DNA from: Thiomicrorhabdus sp033238645
GTDB taxonomy: Bacteria; Pseudomonadota; Gammaproteobacteria; Thiomicrospirales; Thiomicrospiraceae
DNA: 64,000 bases
Direction: 5' to 3'
Assembly (NCBI GenBank): GCA_033238645.1
Contig: BQXR01000003.1
Coordinates: 186,001 to 250,000, forward strand
Position numbers and translations under genes: made by a program. Under the pieces are notes generated by a model. The model was not told the DNA's origin. It was given only the letters and a program-made list of their open reading frames with translations, and did no database searches. Below are positions 1 through 8,108 of the stretch, in pieces; positions within the stretch are counted from its first letter, which is position 1; each line of letters opens with the position of its first letter.

Positions 1-1
1 A

Positions 2-694
2 TTACCACCTGGCTATTTATGTTGTGGTTTCCCGCAGACAGCGGCAGGTCAAGCAGATAAGGGTGCTCAGATTACTGCGGAGAATCGTGCTTTGTTCCAT
101 CGAGTTGCAAACACCTTGAACTACTTGGATATCAAAACAGTTATTGTCTCTTGTGGAACCTGCATGGATCAGCTGCTTAAGTATGAGTTTGAGCTTATCT
201 TCCCAGGTTGCCGTTTACTAGATATTCATGAATATCTACAAGAGAAAGGTATGGGTATCGAGCGTGCCACGGGTACCAAATATCTATACCATCAGCCATG
301 TCATGATCCAATGAAAAAGCAAGATGGTACAAAAGTGGCTCAAGAACTTTTAAAGACAGATGATGTACTATTGTCAGAACGTTGTTGTAGTGAGGCAGGA
401 ACCTTAGCGACAGCACGTCCCGATATTGCGACTCAGTTACGCTTTAGAAAAACTGAAGAGCTGCAGAAAGGCATTATGGAGTTAACAGGGGACTCAAAAG
501 CCAAAAAAGGCAATGTTAAGATTTTGACATCCTGTCCTGCTTGTCAGCAAGGTCTAAATCGATATGAAGGTACGACAGGCATGAAGACGGATTATATTGT
601 TGTTGAAGTCGCCAAAAGTACATTAGGTGACAACTGGCAGAAAGAGTTTGTTGAAAATTTGAAAGAGGGGAGGGTTGAAAAAGTACTTCTGTAG
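2..694 (+). CDS. Cysteine-rich (CCG) domain Fe-S oxidoreductase, C-terminal part
   Basis: The reading frame is open from the left edge of the window, so the 5' part of the gene lies outside it. The visible 230 residues contain paired cysteine motifs of the CCG (DUF224) type: CCGFP near the edge, then SCGTC, HQPCHDP, RCCSEAG and SCPACQQG. These domains bind Fe-S clusters in GlpC, HdrB and LutA-type proteins and in large FAD-linked dehydrogenases. The spacing suggests the tail of a large FAD/Fe-S oxidoreductase such as a D-lactate or glycolate dehydrogenase relative. The substrate cannot be told from this part. A hairpin terminator follows the stop codon. Confidence 0.7.
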   Translation, partial: LPPGYLCCGFPQTAAGQADKGAQITAENRALFHRVANTLNYLDIKTVIVSCGTCMDQLLKYEFELIFPGCRLLDIHEYLQEKGMGIERATGTKYLYHQPCHDPMKKQDGTKVAQELLKTDDVLLSERCCSEAGTLATARPDIATQLRFRKTEELQKGIMELTGDSKAKKGNVKILTSCPACQQGLNRYEGTTGMKTDYIVVEVAKSTLGDNWQKEFVENLKEGRVEKVLL

Positions 695-713
695 TCAGGT
701 TTCTTTCGAGCAC

Positions 714-747
714 AAAAAAAGGCGCTTATTAAAAGCGCCTTTTTTTT
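714..747. terminator. Bidirectional intrinsic terminator
   Basis: An inverted repeat (AAGGCGCTT / AAGCGCCTT) is flanked by A7 on the left and T7 on the right. It can end transcription of the plus-strand oxidoreductase and of the minus-strand cytochrome gene that converge here. Confidence 0.85.
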
Positions 748-787
748 ACCTAAAATAAATCTAGGTTAGAACTAAATAATTAAGTTC

Positions 788-1087
788 TTATTTAGTAGGT
801 TGTGATGAGAACCAAGCTGCAAGCTCTTTGATGTCTGTATCAGATAGACCAGCAGCAAAAGGTGCCATTGTTGCATCTTTACGGAATCCACCACGGAAGT
901 CTTTAAGCTGCTTCTCAAGGTAAGCAGCGTGCTGACCAGCAAGTTTAGGGAAGTTAGGTACAACACTGTTACCGTCTGCACCGTGACAACCTACGCAAGT
1001 AGCCTGTTTAGCAGGTGCATCCATTGCGTTTGCTGAAGCTGAAAATAGTAGTGCTGTTGCCATTGATGCAATTAATAGTTTTTTCAT
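788..1087 (-). CDS. Periplasmic cytochrome c (class I, c553/c5-like)
   Basis: This 99-residue protein has an N-terminal signal peptide (MKKLLIASMATALLFSASANA, cleavage after ANA). One haem-attachment motif, CVGCH, lies near residue 32, and a conserved Met in the TMAPFA segment probably supplies the distal haem ligand. Mature size is about 78 residues, typical of small soluble monohaem cytochromes that carry electrons between periplasmic dehydrogenases and terminal oxidases. A second related cytochrome gene lies just upstream on the same strand, but a terminator separates them, so they are probably transcribed separately. The exact redox partner is unknown. Confidence 0.88.
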   Translation of the reverse strand: MKKLLIASMATALLFSASANAMDAPAKQATCVGCHGADGNSVVPNFPKLAGQHAAYLEKQLKDFRGGFRKDATMAPFAAGLSDTDIKELAAWFSSQPTK

Positions 1088-1222
1088 TGTTGCTCACTTT
1101 ATTGAATTGGGGTGGATAAGTAATTGTGTCAGCCTATTTAAAGCGATGTTAATTATTAAATCAAGCTAGAAACTTAACAACCCTTATTAATATAATTTAT
1201 ATGATGATTCACTTATTTTTGG

Positions 1223-1255
1223 CAAAAAAAAACCGTCATAAATGACGGCTTTTTT
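1223..1255 (-). terminator. Intrinsic terminator of the upstream cytochrome c gene
   Basis: CCGTCAT-AA-ATGACGG forms a 7-bp hairpin. Read on the minus strand it is followed by a run of T, just past the stop codon of the cytochrome gene at 1272-1577. A T-tract also follows on the plus strand. Confidence 0.8.
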
Positions 1256-1271
1256 ACTTAAGCTCTATAAA

Positions 1272-1577
1272 TCATAGAGTTGAAACGTATGCAGCAATAT
1301 TAGCTACATCAGTATCAGATAGACCAGAAGCCATTGGAGCCATCATAGAAGTCATAGGACCTCTCTGCTTGCCAGCTTTATAGTCATTTAACTTAGAAAC
1401 GATATCTGCAGCAGCTTGACCAGCTAGCTTAGGACCAACACCACCTTCAGCAGCTGAACCGTGGCAACCTACACAAGTAGCAAAAACAGACTTACCAGCT
1501 TCAGCGTTACCAGCTGTTGCAGTTGCACCAAAAGAAACTAATCCAGCCGCAGCTAGAGCAATAATTGTATTTTTCAT
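1272..1577 (-). CDS. Periplasmic cytochrome c (class I, c5-like)
   Basis: This 101-residue protein has a signal peptide ending near TATAG and one haem-binding CVGCH motif near residue 35. The segment MTSMMAPMASGLSD holds several candidate distal Met ligands, and the C-terminal helix SDTDVANIAAYVSTL is typical of the family. It resembles the neighbouring cytochrome at 788-1087 and the pair probably arose by duplication. It likely carries electrons in the periplasm. A purine-rich ribosome-binding site (GGAGAG, read on the minus strand) precedes the ATG. Confidence 0.88.
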   Translation of the reverse strand: MKNTIIALAAAGLVSFGATATAGNAEAGKSVFATCVGCHGSAAEGGVGPKLAGQAAADIVSKLNDYKAGKQRGPMTSMMAPMASGLSDTDVANIAAYVSTL

Positions 1578-1932
1578 GATTGTACTCTCCTAAAGCACTA
1601 TTAAAAATAGTTAGGGCCTTATCCCTGATTGCTATTACAGTCGAAAAGCACATTGGAGTCAAGGTGGAAAGTTGGAGCAATGGTGAATATTTATTGTAAA
1701 GCTGTAACAACCAGTGATAGCAACTATAAACTTTGCTATAAAAGGCAAGAATTCATGGTGAAATCATTAATTTATAAATTTTTTTAGACATTTTTAGGTA
1801 ATTAAGTGCTTTTATGGCTAAATAGAATCAGTTTGTGATTCTAATGTAGCCATTTGTGAATTAGCTTAGAATTATATTAAAATGATGTGCTGCCCCTAAA
1901 ATAATTTATAGGGCTATAGGGAGAGGTTTGTT

Positions 1933-2103
1933 GTGATTAGAATATGGGTTTTAGTGGTCATTATTACTGTCATTAGCTATCTGGTTTTGAAGTTAATTAA
2001 GAAACCAGTGCATATTGCTTGGGTATTTCTATTTTGGGCAGCGGTTATATTTGGCACGATACTTTTACTTTATGGTGCTTCCGTTTGGTTCGCTGGTCAA
2101 TGA
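1933..2103 (+). CDS. Small two-helix membrane protein of unknown function
   Basis: A 56-residue frame starts with GTG, six bases after a good ribosome-binding site (GGGAGAGG, 1919-1926). It encodes two hydrophobic stretches, about residues 4-20 (WVLVVIITVISYLVLKL) and 27-52 (HIAWVFLFWAAVIFGTILLL and onward). A short basic KLIKK segment separates them, as in a helical hairpin. It converges with rsgA. I do not recognise a family. The start, ribosome site and membrane pattern argue that it is a real gene, but it is short and no homology could be checked. Confidence 0.5.
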   Translation: MIRIWVLVVIITVISYLVLKLIKKPVHIAWVFLFWAAVIFGTILLLYGASVWFAGQ

Positions 2104-2131
2104 TCAAAAATAGTCATCTATAAAATGACTG

Positions 2132-3169
2132 TTAGTGCTCAGGTTCGCTCTTAAACTCTTCAAGTAAACGCTGAAAGCTTTGATAGCGGCTTAAGGCGAT
2201 ATGACCGGTATCAACAGCGTCTTTAATTGCACAGTTAGGCTCTATGGTGTGGGTACAGTTGTTGTATTTACACAAACCAAGAAATGGTGAAAAGTCAGGG
2301 TAGTAGCAAGCCAACTCATTTAATGGACAGGGGGTAGGGCTGAACTGGCGAATGCCGGGTGAGTCAATGAGATTACCACCATGCTGGTCAGACTCATTAA
2401 TACTGGGAAGGTGATAGAGGATGCTATTGGTGGTCGTATGTTTTCCAAGTCCTGTTGATTCAGAAAGTGTTCCGACACGGATCCCTAAATCTGGAATGAG
2501 TGCATTGATTAGAGAGGACTTTCCTGCACCTGATGGCCCAACAAATACACTATTCTTACCATTCATAAACTCTTGCAAATCTTGCAGTCCCGCATTAGAG
2601 ATGGTCGATGCAGGGAGTAACTCAATACCTAGTTCAGCGTAAGGTTCAAGCAGGGCTGCGATGTCTTCCCAGTCCTCTTCCCCTGATAGTAGATCTACCT
2701 TATTGATAACGATAATAGCAGGGATATCTAGCTGGTTAGCAGCGACAAGATAACGATCGATCATATCAGGATGAATACCAGGCAGTACAGGCATCACAAT
2801 ACCAATAAAGTCGATATTGGCCGCAATCATACGAGTTTGACCTCTGAAGCCAGGACGGCTTAACTCATGTCTTCTGGGAAGCACACTAATCACAACGCCA
2901 GTACTCTCTTCAATATCGGTTTGCCAAATAACCTCATCACCCGCGACAAGCTTGCCAAGATGTTGACGAATAGCACAGCGATAATGCTCTCCCGTTGCAG
3001 ATTCAACTAAAACGCGCTTACCAAAACTGGTAATAACTAAGCCTGTCTGCTCAGCACCCAATAGAGAGTTATCTGACTGACTACTTTTACCATTGTGCTC
3101 ACTATTACGTTTATCTAGCTGATTGCTAACACGACGTTTCTGCTGTTGGGTGAGTTTACGTTTTGCCAT
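2132..3169 (-). CDS. rsgA: Ribosome biogenesis GTPase RsgA (YjeQ)
   Basis: RsgA is a circularly permuted GTPase that checks maturation of the 30S subunit decoding centre. The permuted motif order is visible: G4 NKVD (156-159), then G1 GPSGAGKS (211-218), a threonine-rich switch (GKHTTT, about 242-247) and G3 DSPG (269-272). An N-terminal OB-fold and a C-terminal zinc site (C300, C305, H307, C313) complete the family layout. Its 345 residues are a normal length. It is the last gene of a minus-strand group with phhB and the M48 peptidase. Confidence 0.95.
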   Translation of the reverse strand: MAKRKLTQQQKRRVSNQLDKRNSEHNGKSSQSDNSLLGAEQTGLVITSFGKRVLVESATGEHYRCAIRQHLGKLVAGDEVIWQTDIEESTGVVISVLPRRHELSRPGFRGQTRMIAANIDFIGIVMPVLPGIHPDMIDRYLVAANQLDIPAIIVINKVDLLSGEEDWEDIAALLEPYAELGIELLPASTISNAGLQDLQEFMNGKNSVFVGPSGAGKSSLINALIPDLGIRVGTLSESTGLGKHTTTNSILYHLPSINESDQHGGNLIDSPGIRQFSPTPCPLNELACYYPDFSPFLGLCKYNNCTHTIEPNCAIKDAVDTGHIALSRYQSFQRLLEEFKSEPEH

Positions 3170-3241
3170 AAGTTTTTAATAACCTTGTCTGCTGATTTTA
3201 CTTTAACGGGATTGCTGTGTTTGACCACTCAACGAGGCTTG

Positions 3242-3595
3242 CTAGCTTAATAAGTGATTGATTTTAGCCGCCATAATCATATCGTTTTGCGAAAGGCCTT
3301 TGGCGTTAGGTGTCGTTAAAGTGACCGTGACACTGTTATAGCCAAAGCAGATTGTTGGGTGATGATCTTGCTTACCAGCTAACCAAGTGATTGCATTTAC
3401 AAAAGCAACAGTCTGGTGATAGTTTTTAAAGCTAAAGGTTTTATTGATCTCAGCATAATTCAGTGGCGTATTCCAACCATCTAACTGGCTTAGATTACTC
3501 TCTATCGCAGGGATAATGAGGGCTTTAGAGCCTTTTTGAATGTCTTTACAATGTTGATGAATCAATGTTTGTGCATGGGTCATTTCAGTTGACAT
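3242..3595 (-). CDS. phhB: Pterin-4a-carbinolamine dehydratase
   Basis: This 117-residue protein carries the family signature KQDHHPTICFGYNSVTVTLTT, with the two active-site histidines, followed by the usual C-terminal helix. The enzyme dehydrates 4a-hydroxytetrahydrobiopterin. In bacteria it recycles pterin cofactors or acts as a side enzyme in folate chemistry. No phenylalanine hydroxylase gene is next to it here. Its start lies two bases after the stop of the upstream M48 peptidase gene, so the two are almost certainly co-transcribed. Confidence 0.9.
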   Translation of the reverse strand: MSTEMTHAQTLIHQHCKDIQKGSKALIIPAIESNLSQLDGWNTPLNYAEINKTFSFKNYHQTVAFVNAITWLAGKQDHHPTICFGYNSVTVTLTTPNAKGLSQNDMIMAAKINHLLS

Positions 3596-3597
3596 TT

Positions 3598-4905
3598 CTA
3601 CTCACCTTTACTCTGTTGTTTGATGCTTTCTTGGGCACTATTTGTCGCTTCGGTATGGCTGTTTGAAAGTGACTTTAAATGGTCAATACGAATCTTAGCA
3701 GGGGGGTGGCTATCATGATAACCAGAGTAGCTTGGATCTGGCGTCAATGTACTCGCATTGTCTCTATACATTTTAAGCAGTGCTGAGATTAGATGTTCTG
3801 ACCCCACATGTTCTGCCGCAAATGCATCAGCTTCAAACTCATGCTTTCGGCTTTTCATGGCACTAATAGGGCCCATAAAAAAGAACAGTACAGGTACCGC
3901 TGTCATAAATAGTAGTAACGCAATCGCGGGTGTTTGCGATGACATACCAAGGCCTGAATAAAACTCAGGAAGCTGAATTAACCAACCAAGCAGAGCAAGT
4001 CCTGCCAATGTTAGTACAGTATTCTCAATTAATCGCTGGCGAATGTGACCATGTTTAAAGTGGCCTAGTTCGTGGGCTAAAACAGCTTCAACTTCTTCTG
4101 GTGTTAAAGTTTCAAGTAGCGTGTCAAAAAAGACGATACGTTTGTTCTTCCCCATACCCGTAAAATAAGCATTACCATGACCAGAACGTGAGGAACCATC
4201 CATCACAAAGATACCATTAGATTCAAAACCCGTTCTCTCTAACAGTTTGGTAATACGTTGCTTCATTTCTTCATCTTCTAGTGGAGAGAACTTGTTAAAG
4301 ATGGGGGCAATCCACTTAGGATAAGCCCACATTAGAGTAAACTGAAAAGTCATCCAAACCGCCCAAGTATAAAGCCACCAAGCTTGGTCGATAAAGTTAT
4401 TCATAATGCTTAAAACGACCCAAATAATTGGCAGGCCAATGATCAGCATTAACACCCATTGTTTAAATAGATCGGTTAGATATTTGGTAGGTGTGGTTTT
4501 ATTAAACCCAAACTCTTCTTCAATTTTAAAGGTGCTGACCACAGAGAAAGGTAGGTGTAGCAGCGAAAGAATCCACAAGGTAGAAAGCAAGAAAGCAATA
4601 TCTCGCCAAATCGGAGAGAGCTCAGCTGTTAACCAGATGCTATACAGGTCTTGGAAACCGCCACCTATGGTCATAAATACCAAAATAGCAGCATCATAAA
4701 AAAGACCTAAACGACCTAGCTGAAGTTTTGCACGGCTATAGTCAGCGGCCTTTTGATGTGCCTCAAGGGTGACTACTTCACTGAACTCTTCAGGCACAGT
4801 ATCGCGGTGCTTACCTATGTGAAATTGGTTTTTAATATTTAACCAAACTTCGATGAGTAGATTGATTGAGAGAGCGATTAAAAATAGCGGTGTAATCCAG
4901 TTCAT
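3598..4905 (-). CDS. M48 family membrane metallopeptidase (Ste24-like)
   Basis: This 435-residue integral membrane protein has several hydrophobic helices (about residues 4-22, 70-90, 103-125, 148-168, 178-195, 295-315 and 325-350). The zinc motif HELGH is at 278-282, and a distal glutamate lies in the segment KHEFEADAFA. The architecture is that of CAAX prenyl protease 1 / Ste24 rather than the shorter HtpX. Bacterial members cut or clear membrane proteins in quality control. It is the first gene of the minus-strand group with phhB and rsgA and is divergent from orn. Confidence 0.88.
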   Translation of the reverse strand: MNWITPLFLIALSINLLIEVWLNIKNQFHIGKHRDTVPEEFSEVVTLEAHQKAADYSRAKLQLGRLGLFYDAAILVFMTIGGGFQDLYSIWLTAELSPIWRDIAFLLSTLWILSLLHLPFSVVSTFKIEEEFGFNKTTPTKYLTDLFKQWVLMLIIGLPIIWVVLSIMNNFIDQAWWLYTWAVWMTFQFTLMWAYPKWIAPIFNKFSPLEDEEMKQRITKLLERTGFESNGIFVMDGSSRSGHGNAYFTGMGKNKRIVFFDTLLETLTPEEVEAVLAHELGHFKHGHIRQRLIENTVLTLAGLALLGWLIQLPEFYSGLGMSSQTPAIALLLFMTAVPVLFFFMGPISAMKSRKHEFEADAFAAEHVGSEHLISALLKMYRDNASTLTPDPSYSGYHDSHPPAKIRIDHLKSLSNSHTEATNSAQESIKQQSKGE

Positions 4906-4966
4906 GGTTTTCTTTCTGATAATTAGTTAATATAAACGCATATTGTATGTGAAAAGAGAATCTTTT

Positions 4967-5521
4967 ATGAAGTCTGATAAGAATTTAATTTGGATTGATC
5001 TAGAAATGACGGGTTTGGAACCGAAAACAGATCTTATTATTGAGATCGCTTCGGTGGTGACAGACAGTGAGTTAAACATTCTTGCAGAGGGGCCAGTATT
5101 TGCGATACAAACCCCTAAAGAAGCGCTTGATAAGATGGATGAGTGGTGTACAACGCATCACGGAAACTCAGGTTTAACTCAGCGTGTATTAAACAGTAAA
5201 GTGACTATGGCAGAAGCGGAGCAGAAGACTATAGAGTTTCTAAAGCCCTTTGTTTCTGCGGGTAAATCACCTATGTGCGGTAATAGTATTGGGCAAGATC
5301 GTCGTTTTATGGTCGGTCAAATGCCTGAATTAGAAGCTTATTTTCATTACAGAAACTTAGATGTCAGTACGCTAAAAGAGCTTGCCAAGCGTTGGGCGCC
5401 AAAGGTTTATCAATCGCATAAAAAGAGCGGTGCGCACCTTGCTCTAGCAGATATTTTAGAGTCAATAGATGAGTTACAACACTACCGTAAATTCCTTTTT
5501 AAAAGTGAATATAACGCCTAA
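4967..5521 (+). CDS. orn: Oligoribonuclease
   Basis: Orn degrades RNA di- and oligonucleotides to mononucleotides in the cytoplasm, including pGpG made when c-di-GMP is broken down. That is relevant here because two diguanylate cyclases are in the window. The DEDDh exonuclease motifs are present: IDLEMTGL (D11, E13), GNSIGQDRRFM and HLALADI. The ATG at 4967 is preferred over an in-frame ATG 24 bases upstream because an AGAGAA ribosome-binding site precedes it and family proteins begin at this point. Length is 184 residues. Confidence 0.94.
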   Translation: MKSDKNLIWIDLEMTGLEPKTDLIIEIASVVTDSELNILAEGPVFAIQTPKEALDKMDEWCTTHHGNSGLTQRVLNSKVTMAEAEQKTIEFLKPFVSAGKSPMCGNSIGQDRRFMVGQMPELEAYFHYRNLDVSTLKELAKRWAPKVYQSHKKSGAHLALADILESIDELQHYRKFLFKSEYNA

Positions 5522-5551
5522 AATTCCCCTCCTTGCTGCCGGCCTTATAAA

Positions 5552-5600
5552 ATAAGTGGTTTTTTTGCATCAAAATGCACTAAAAAAGAACCGCTTAGAG
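5552..5600. terminator. Imperfect bidirectional terminator after orn
   Basis: A long imperfect palindrome has outer arms TAAGTGGTTTTTTT and AAAAAAGAACCGCTTA and an inner GCAT-CAAA-ATGC. It follows the orn stop codon and precedes the ilv promoter. Confidence 0.45.
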
Positions 5601-5629
5601 TTCAAATGAGTAGCAAAATCTTATATAAT
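5601..5629 (+). promoter_or_regulatory. Predicted sigma70 promoter of ilvBNC
   Basis: A -35-like TTCAAA (5601-5606) is separated by 17 bases from a perfect -10 TATAAT (5624-5629). It lies about 155 bases upstream of the ilvB start, leaving a long leader that contains a copy of the G-run repeat. I see no convincing attenuator hairpin or leader peptide. Confidence 0.5.
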
Positions 5630-5738
5630 CCTCCTTTTTCTTTACGCTAAAAATTCGGTGTAAATTTTTATATTTAAATATCGTTAATTCTCCGCCTGCA
5701 ATATCCAATTTTTACGGGTTAAACTCCGTGCCAAAAAA

Positions 5739-5755
5739 ATGAGCAGGGGGGAGGG
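5739..5755 (+). repeat. G-run repeat, copy 1 (ilvB leader)
   Basis: ATGAGCAGGGGGGAGGG carries the GAGCA core followed by six G, then AGGG. It lies in the untranslated leader about 30 bases before the ilvB ribosome-binding site. It also creates a spurious in-frame ATG for ilvB. Confidence 0.75.
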
Positions 5756-5783
5756 ACGTTATAACTTAGAGAGGACCGATGTT

Positions 5784-7487
5784 GTGGAAATGACTGGTGC
5801 CCAAATTCTTGTACATTATTTGGAAGATGAGGGTGTAGAACATATATGGGGCTATCCTGGTGGGGCTGTATTGCCTATCTACGATGCCCTAGATACGGAC
5901 GCTAAAAAATTAAACCATATTTTAGTGCGTCACGAGCAAGCTGCGGTACATGCTGCAGATGGCTATGCGCGTTCTACAGGTAAACCAGGAGCGGTGCTTG
6001 TCACATCAGGACCAGGGGCAACGAATGCTGTCACTGGTATTGCAACAGCCTATATGGATTCAATTCCAATGGTATGTATCACGGGTCAGGTCGCTACAGG
6101 CATGATCGGATTAGATGCATTCCAAGAGATTGATACTGTTGGTGTGACAAGACCTATCGTAAAACACAACTTCTTGGTCAAGAATGTCGATGACCTTGCT
6201 ATTACGCTCAAAAAAGCATTTTATTTAGCAACAACTGGCCGACCAGGCCCTGTTGTGGTCGACATTCCAAAAGATGTACAAATGGCCAAAAGCACCTATG
6301 AATATCCGCAAGAAGTTGATATGCGCTCCTACATGCCTGTGGTAAAAGGCCATAGTGGACAGATTAAGAAAGCCGTTGAGATGATGCTTTCTGCTAAGCG
6401 ACCAATTTTATACACTGGTGGTGGTGTGATTTTAGGAGATGCGTCAGCAGAGCTCATTGAGCTGACACATAAACTAGGCTTCCCAATTACACAGACGCTA
6501 ATGGGGCTGGGTGCTTTCCCAGCTTCAGATAAGCAGTCTGTTGGTATGTTGGGAATGCACGGAACTTATGAAGCAAACCTATCAATGCATCACAGTGATC
6601 TTATTATTGCCATTGGTGCACGTTTTGATGATCGTGTAACGGGTAACTTAGAAAAATTCTGTCCTGACGCAAAGATTATTCATGTTGATATAGACCCTGC
6701 GTCTATTTCTAAAAACGTCCTTGTCGACATCCCAATTGTTGGGCCTGTTAAACAGGTGTTAACAGAGGTGATCGCTGTTTTAGATAAGTCTAAGCAATCA
6801 AGTGATGAAAAAGCTTTAGAAGACTGGTGGCTCCAGATAGACGGCTGGCGTGCAACAAACTGCCTTCGTTATGATACAACGGGTGCAAAAATCAAGCCGC
6901 AAGCGGCGGTTGAAGCCGTTTGGCATGCGACTAAGGGTGATGCCTATGTTGCTTCTGATGTGGGTCAGCACCAAATGTTTGCAGCACAATACTACCCGTT
7001 TGATAAACCACGTCGTTGGTTAAACTCAGGTGGTCTTGGTACAATGGGCTTTGGTCTACCAGCAGCAATGGGCGCTAAGATGGCGCATCCGGATGCAACC
7101 GTTGTCTGTATTACAGGTGAAGGTTCTATTCAGATGAATATTCAAGAGTTATCAACCTGTTTACAGTACGGTCTTTCAGTAAAGATCATCTGCCTAAATA
7201 ATGGTTTCTTGGGTATGGTTCGTCAGTGGCAAGAGTTCTTCTACGAGCGTCGTTACTCGATGTCTTATATGGAGTCTCTACCTGATTTCGTTAAGCTGGC
7301 TGAGTCTTATAGTCATGTGGGTGTTCGTATAGATGATCCAGCGACATTAGAATCTCAGTTAGAAGAAGTGTTCTCTGAGAAGTACAAAAACCGTTTGGTC
7401 TTTGTTGACATTATTACAGATCAGCAAGAGAACGTTTATCCAATGATTCCAGCCGGTGCTGGTTTGAACGAAATGATTTTGGTATAG
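5784..7487 (+). CDS. ilvB: Acetolactate synthase, large (catalytic) subunit
   Basis: This enzyme condenses two pyruvate, or pyruvate and 2-oxobutyrate, using TPP, FAD and Mg in the first common step of valine, leucine and isoleucine synthesis. The N-terminal TPP domain (GYPGGAVLPIYDAL, then a glutamate in RHEQAAVHAADGYAR), the FAD region and the C-terminal TPP motif are all present. The usual GDG of that motif reads GEG (TGEGSIQMNIQEL), a conservative change. The start chosen is GTG at 5784, eight bases after GAGGA. It gives the family-like N-terminus MEMTGAQ, whereas the upstream ATG at 5739 lies inside a repeat. Length is 567 residues. ilvN follows nine bases downstream. Confidence 0.95.
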   Translation: MEMTGAQILVHYLEDEGVEHIWGYPGGAVLPIYDALDTDAKKLNHILVRHEQAAVHAADGYARSTGKPGAVLVTSGPGATNAVTGIATAYMDSIPMVCITGQVATGMIGLDAFQEIDTVGVTRPIVKHNFLVKNVDDLAITLKKAFYLATTGRPGPVVVDIPKDVQMAKSTYEYPQEVDMRSYMPVVKGHSGQIKKAVEMMLSAKRPILYTGGGVILGDASAELIELTHKLGFPITQTLMGLGAFPASDKQSVGMLGMHGTYEANLSMHHSDLIIAIGARFDDRVTGNLEKFCPDAKIIHVDIDPASISKNVLVDIPIVGPVKQVLTEVIAVLDKSKQSSDEKALEDWWLQIDGWRATNCLRYDTTGAKIKPQAAVEAVWHATKGDAYVASDVGQHQMFAAQYYPFDKPRRWLNSGGLGTMGFGLPAAMGAKMAHPDATVVCITGEGSIQMNIQELSTCLQYGLSVKIICLNNGFLGMVRQWQEFFYERRYSMSYMESLPDFVKLAESYSHVGVRIDDPATLESQLEEVFSEKYKNRLVFVDIITDQQENVYPMIPAGAGLNEMILV

Positions 7488-7496
7488 GAGAATAAG

Positions 7497-7988
7497 ATGA
7501 AACATATTATTTCTATGCTAATTGAAAATGAATCAGGTGCGTTATCTCGTGTATCAGGGCTTTTTTCGGCTCGTGGTTATAACATTCATGCCTTAACGGT
7601 AGCACCAACAGAAGATGACTCTCTATCTCGTTTAACACTTGTGACGAGTGGTACATCTCAGCAAGTTGAGCAGATTGTAAAACACCTAAATCGTCTGATT
7701 GATGTTGTAAAGGTTTTAGATTTAACAGAAGGTGTGCATATTGAGCGCGAGCTAATGTTAATCAAGCTTTCAGCAACAGGTGATATGCGCGAAGAGTACA
7801 AGCGTCTAGTTGATATATTCCGTGCGGATATTATCGATGTGACAGCGACAACCTACACGGTTCAAATGATTGGTAAGTCTGAAAAACTAGACGCATTTAT
7901 CAGTGCGATTGATTCTGGATTAATTCTAGAAACAGTGCGTTCAGGAACCATGGGTGTTATGCGCGGCGAGAAGTGTTTACACGTTTAA
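7497..7988 (+). CDS. ilvN: Acetolactate synthase, small regulatory subunit
   Basis: This 163-residue protein has an N-terminal ACT domain (HIISMLIENESGALSRVSGLFSARGYNI) and a C-terminal domain (about residues 80-160) of the IlvN/IlvH family. It binds valine and gives feedback inhibition of the catalytic subunit. The length matches IlvH-type subunits rather than the short E. coli IlvN. A GGAG ribosome-binding site lies in the nine-base gap after ilvB, so the two subunits are translated in tandem. Confidence 0.94.
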   Translation: MKHIISMLIENESGALSRVSGLFSARGYNIHALTVAPTEDDSLSRLTLVTSGTSQQVEQIVKHLNRLIDVVKVLDLTEGVHIERELMLIKLSATGDMREEYKRLVDIFRADIIDVTATTYTVQMIGKSEKLDAFISAIDSGLILETVRSGTMGVMRGEKCLHV

Positions 7989-8108
7989 ACACGGCCTCGA
8001 CCAATGCCTGTTACTGAGTGACAGGCACCAAATCCAAATTAAATATTAATATTAACAACTGAATGTAAAACTTGTTTTATGTTCATAAAATTTTAAGGAA
8101 TAACTTAA

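Noticed and set aside
3696..3710. TTAGCAGGGGGGTGG resembling the G-run element
   Set aside because: It is the reverse complement of codons for the conserved HPPAKI segment of the M48 peptidase. The protein motif explains the bases and the core lacks GAG.
5630..5783. Leader-peptide attenuator before ilvB
   Set aside because: No short frame rich in Val, Leu or Ile codons and no terminator hairpin could be found.
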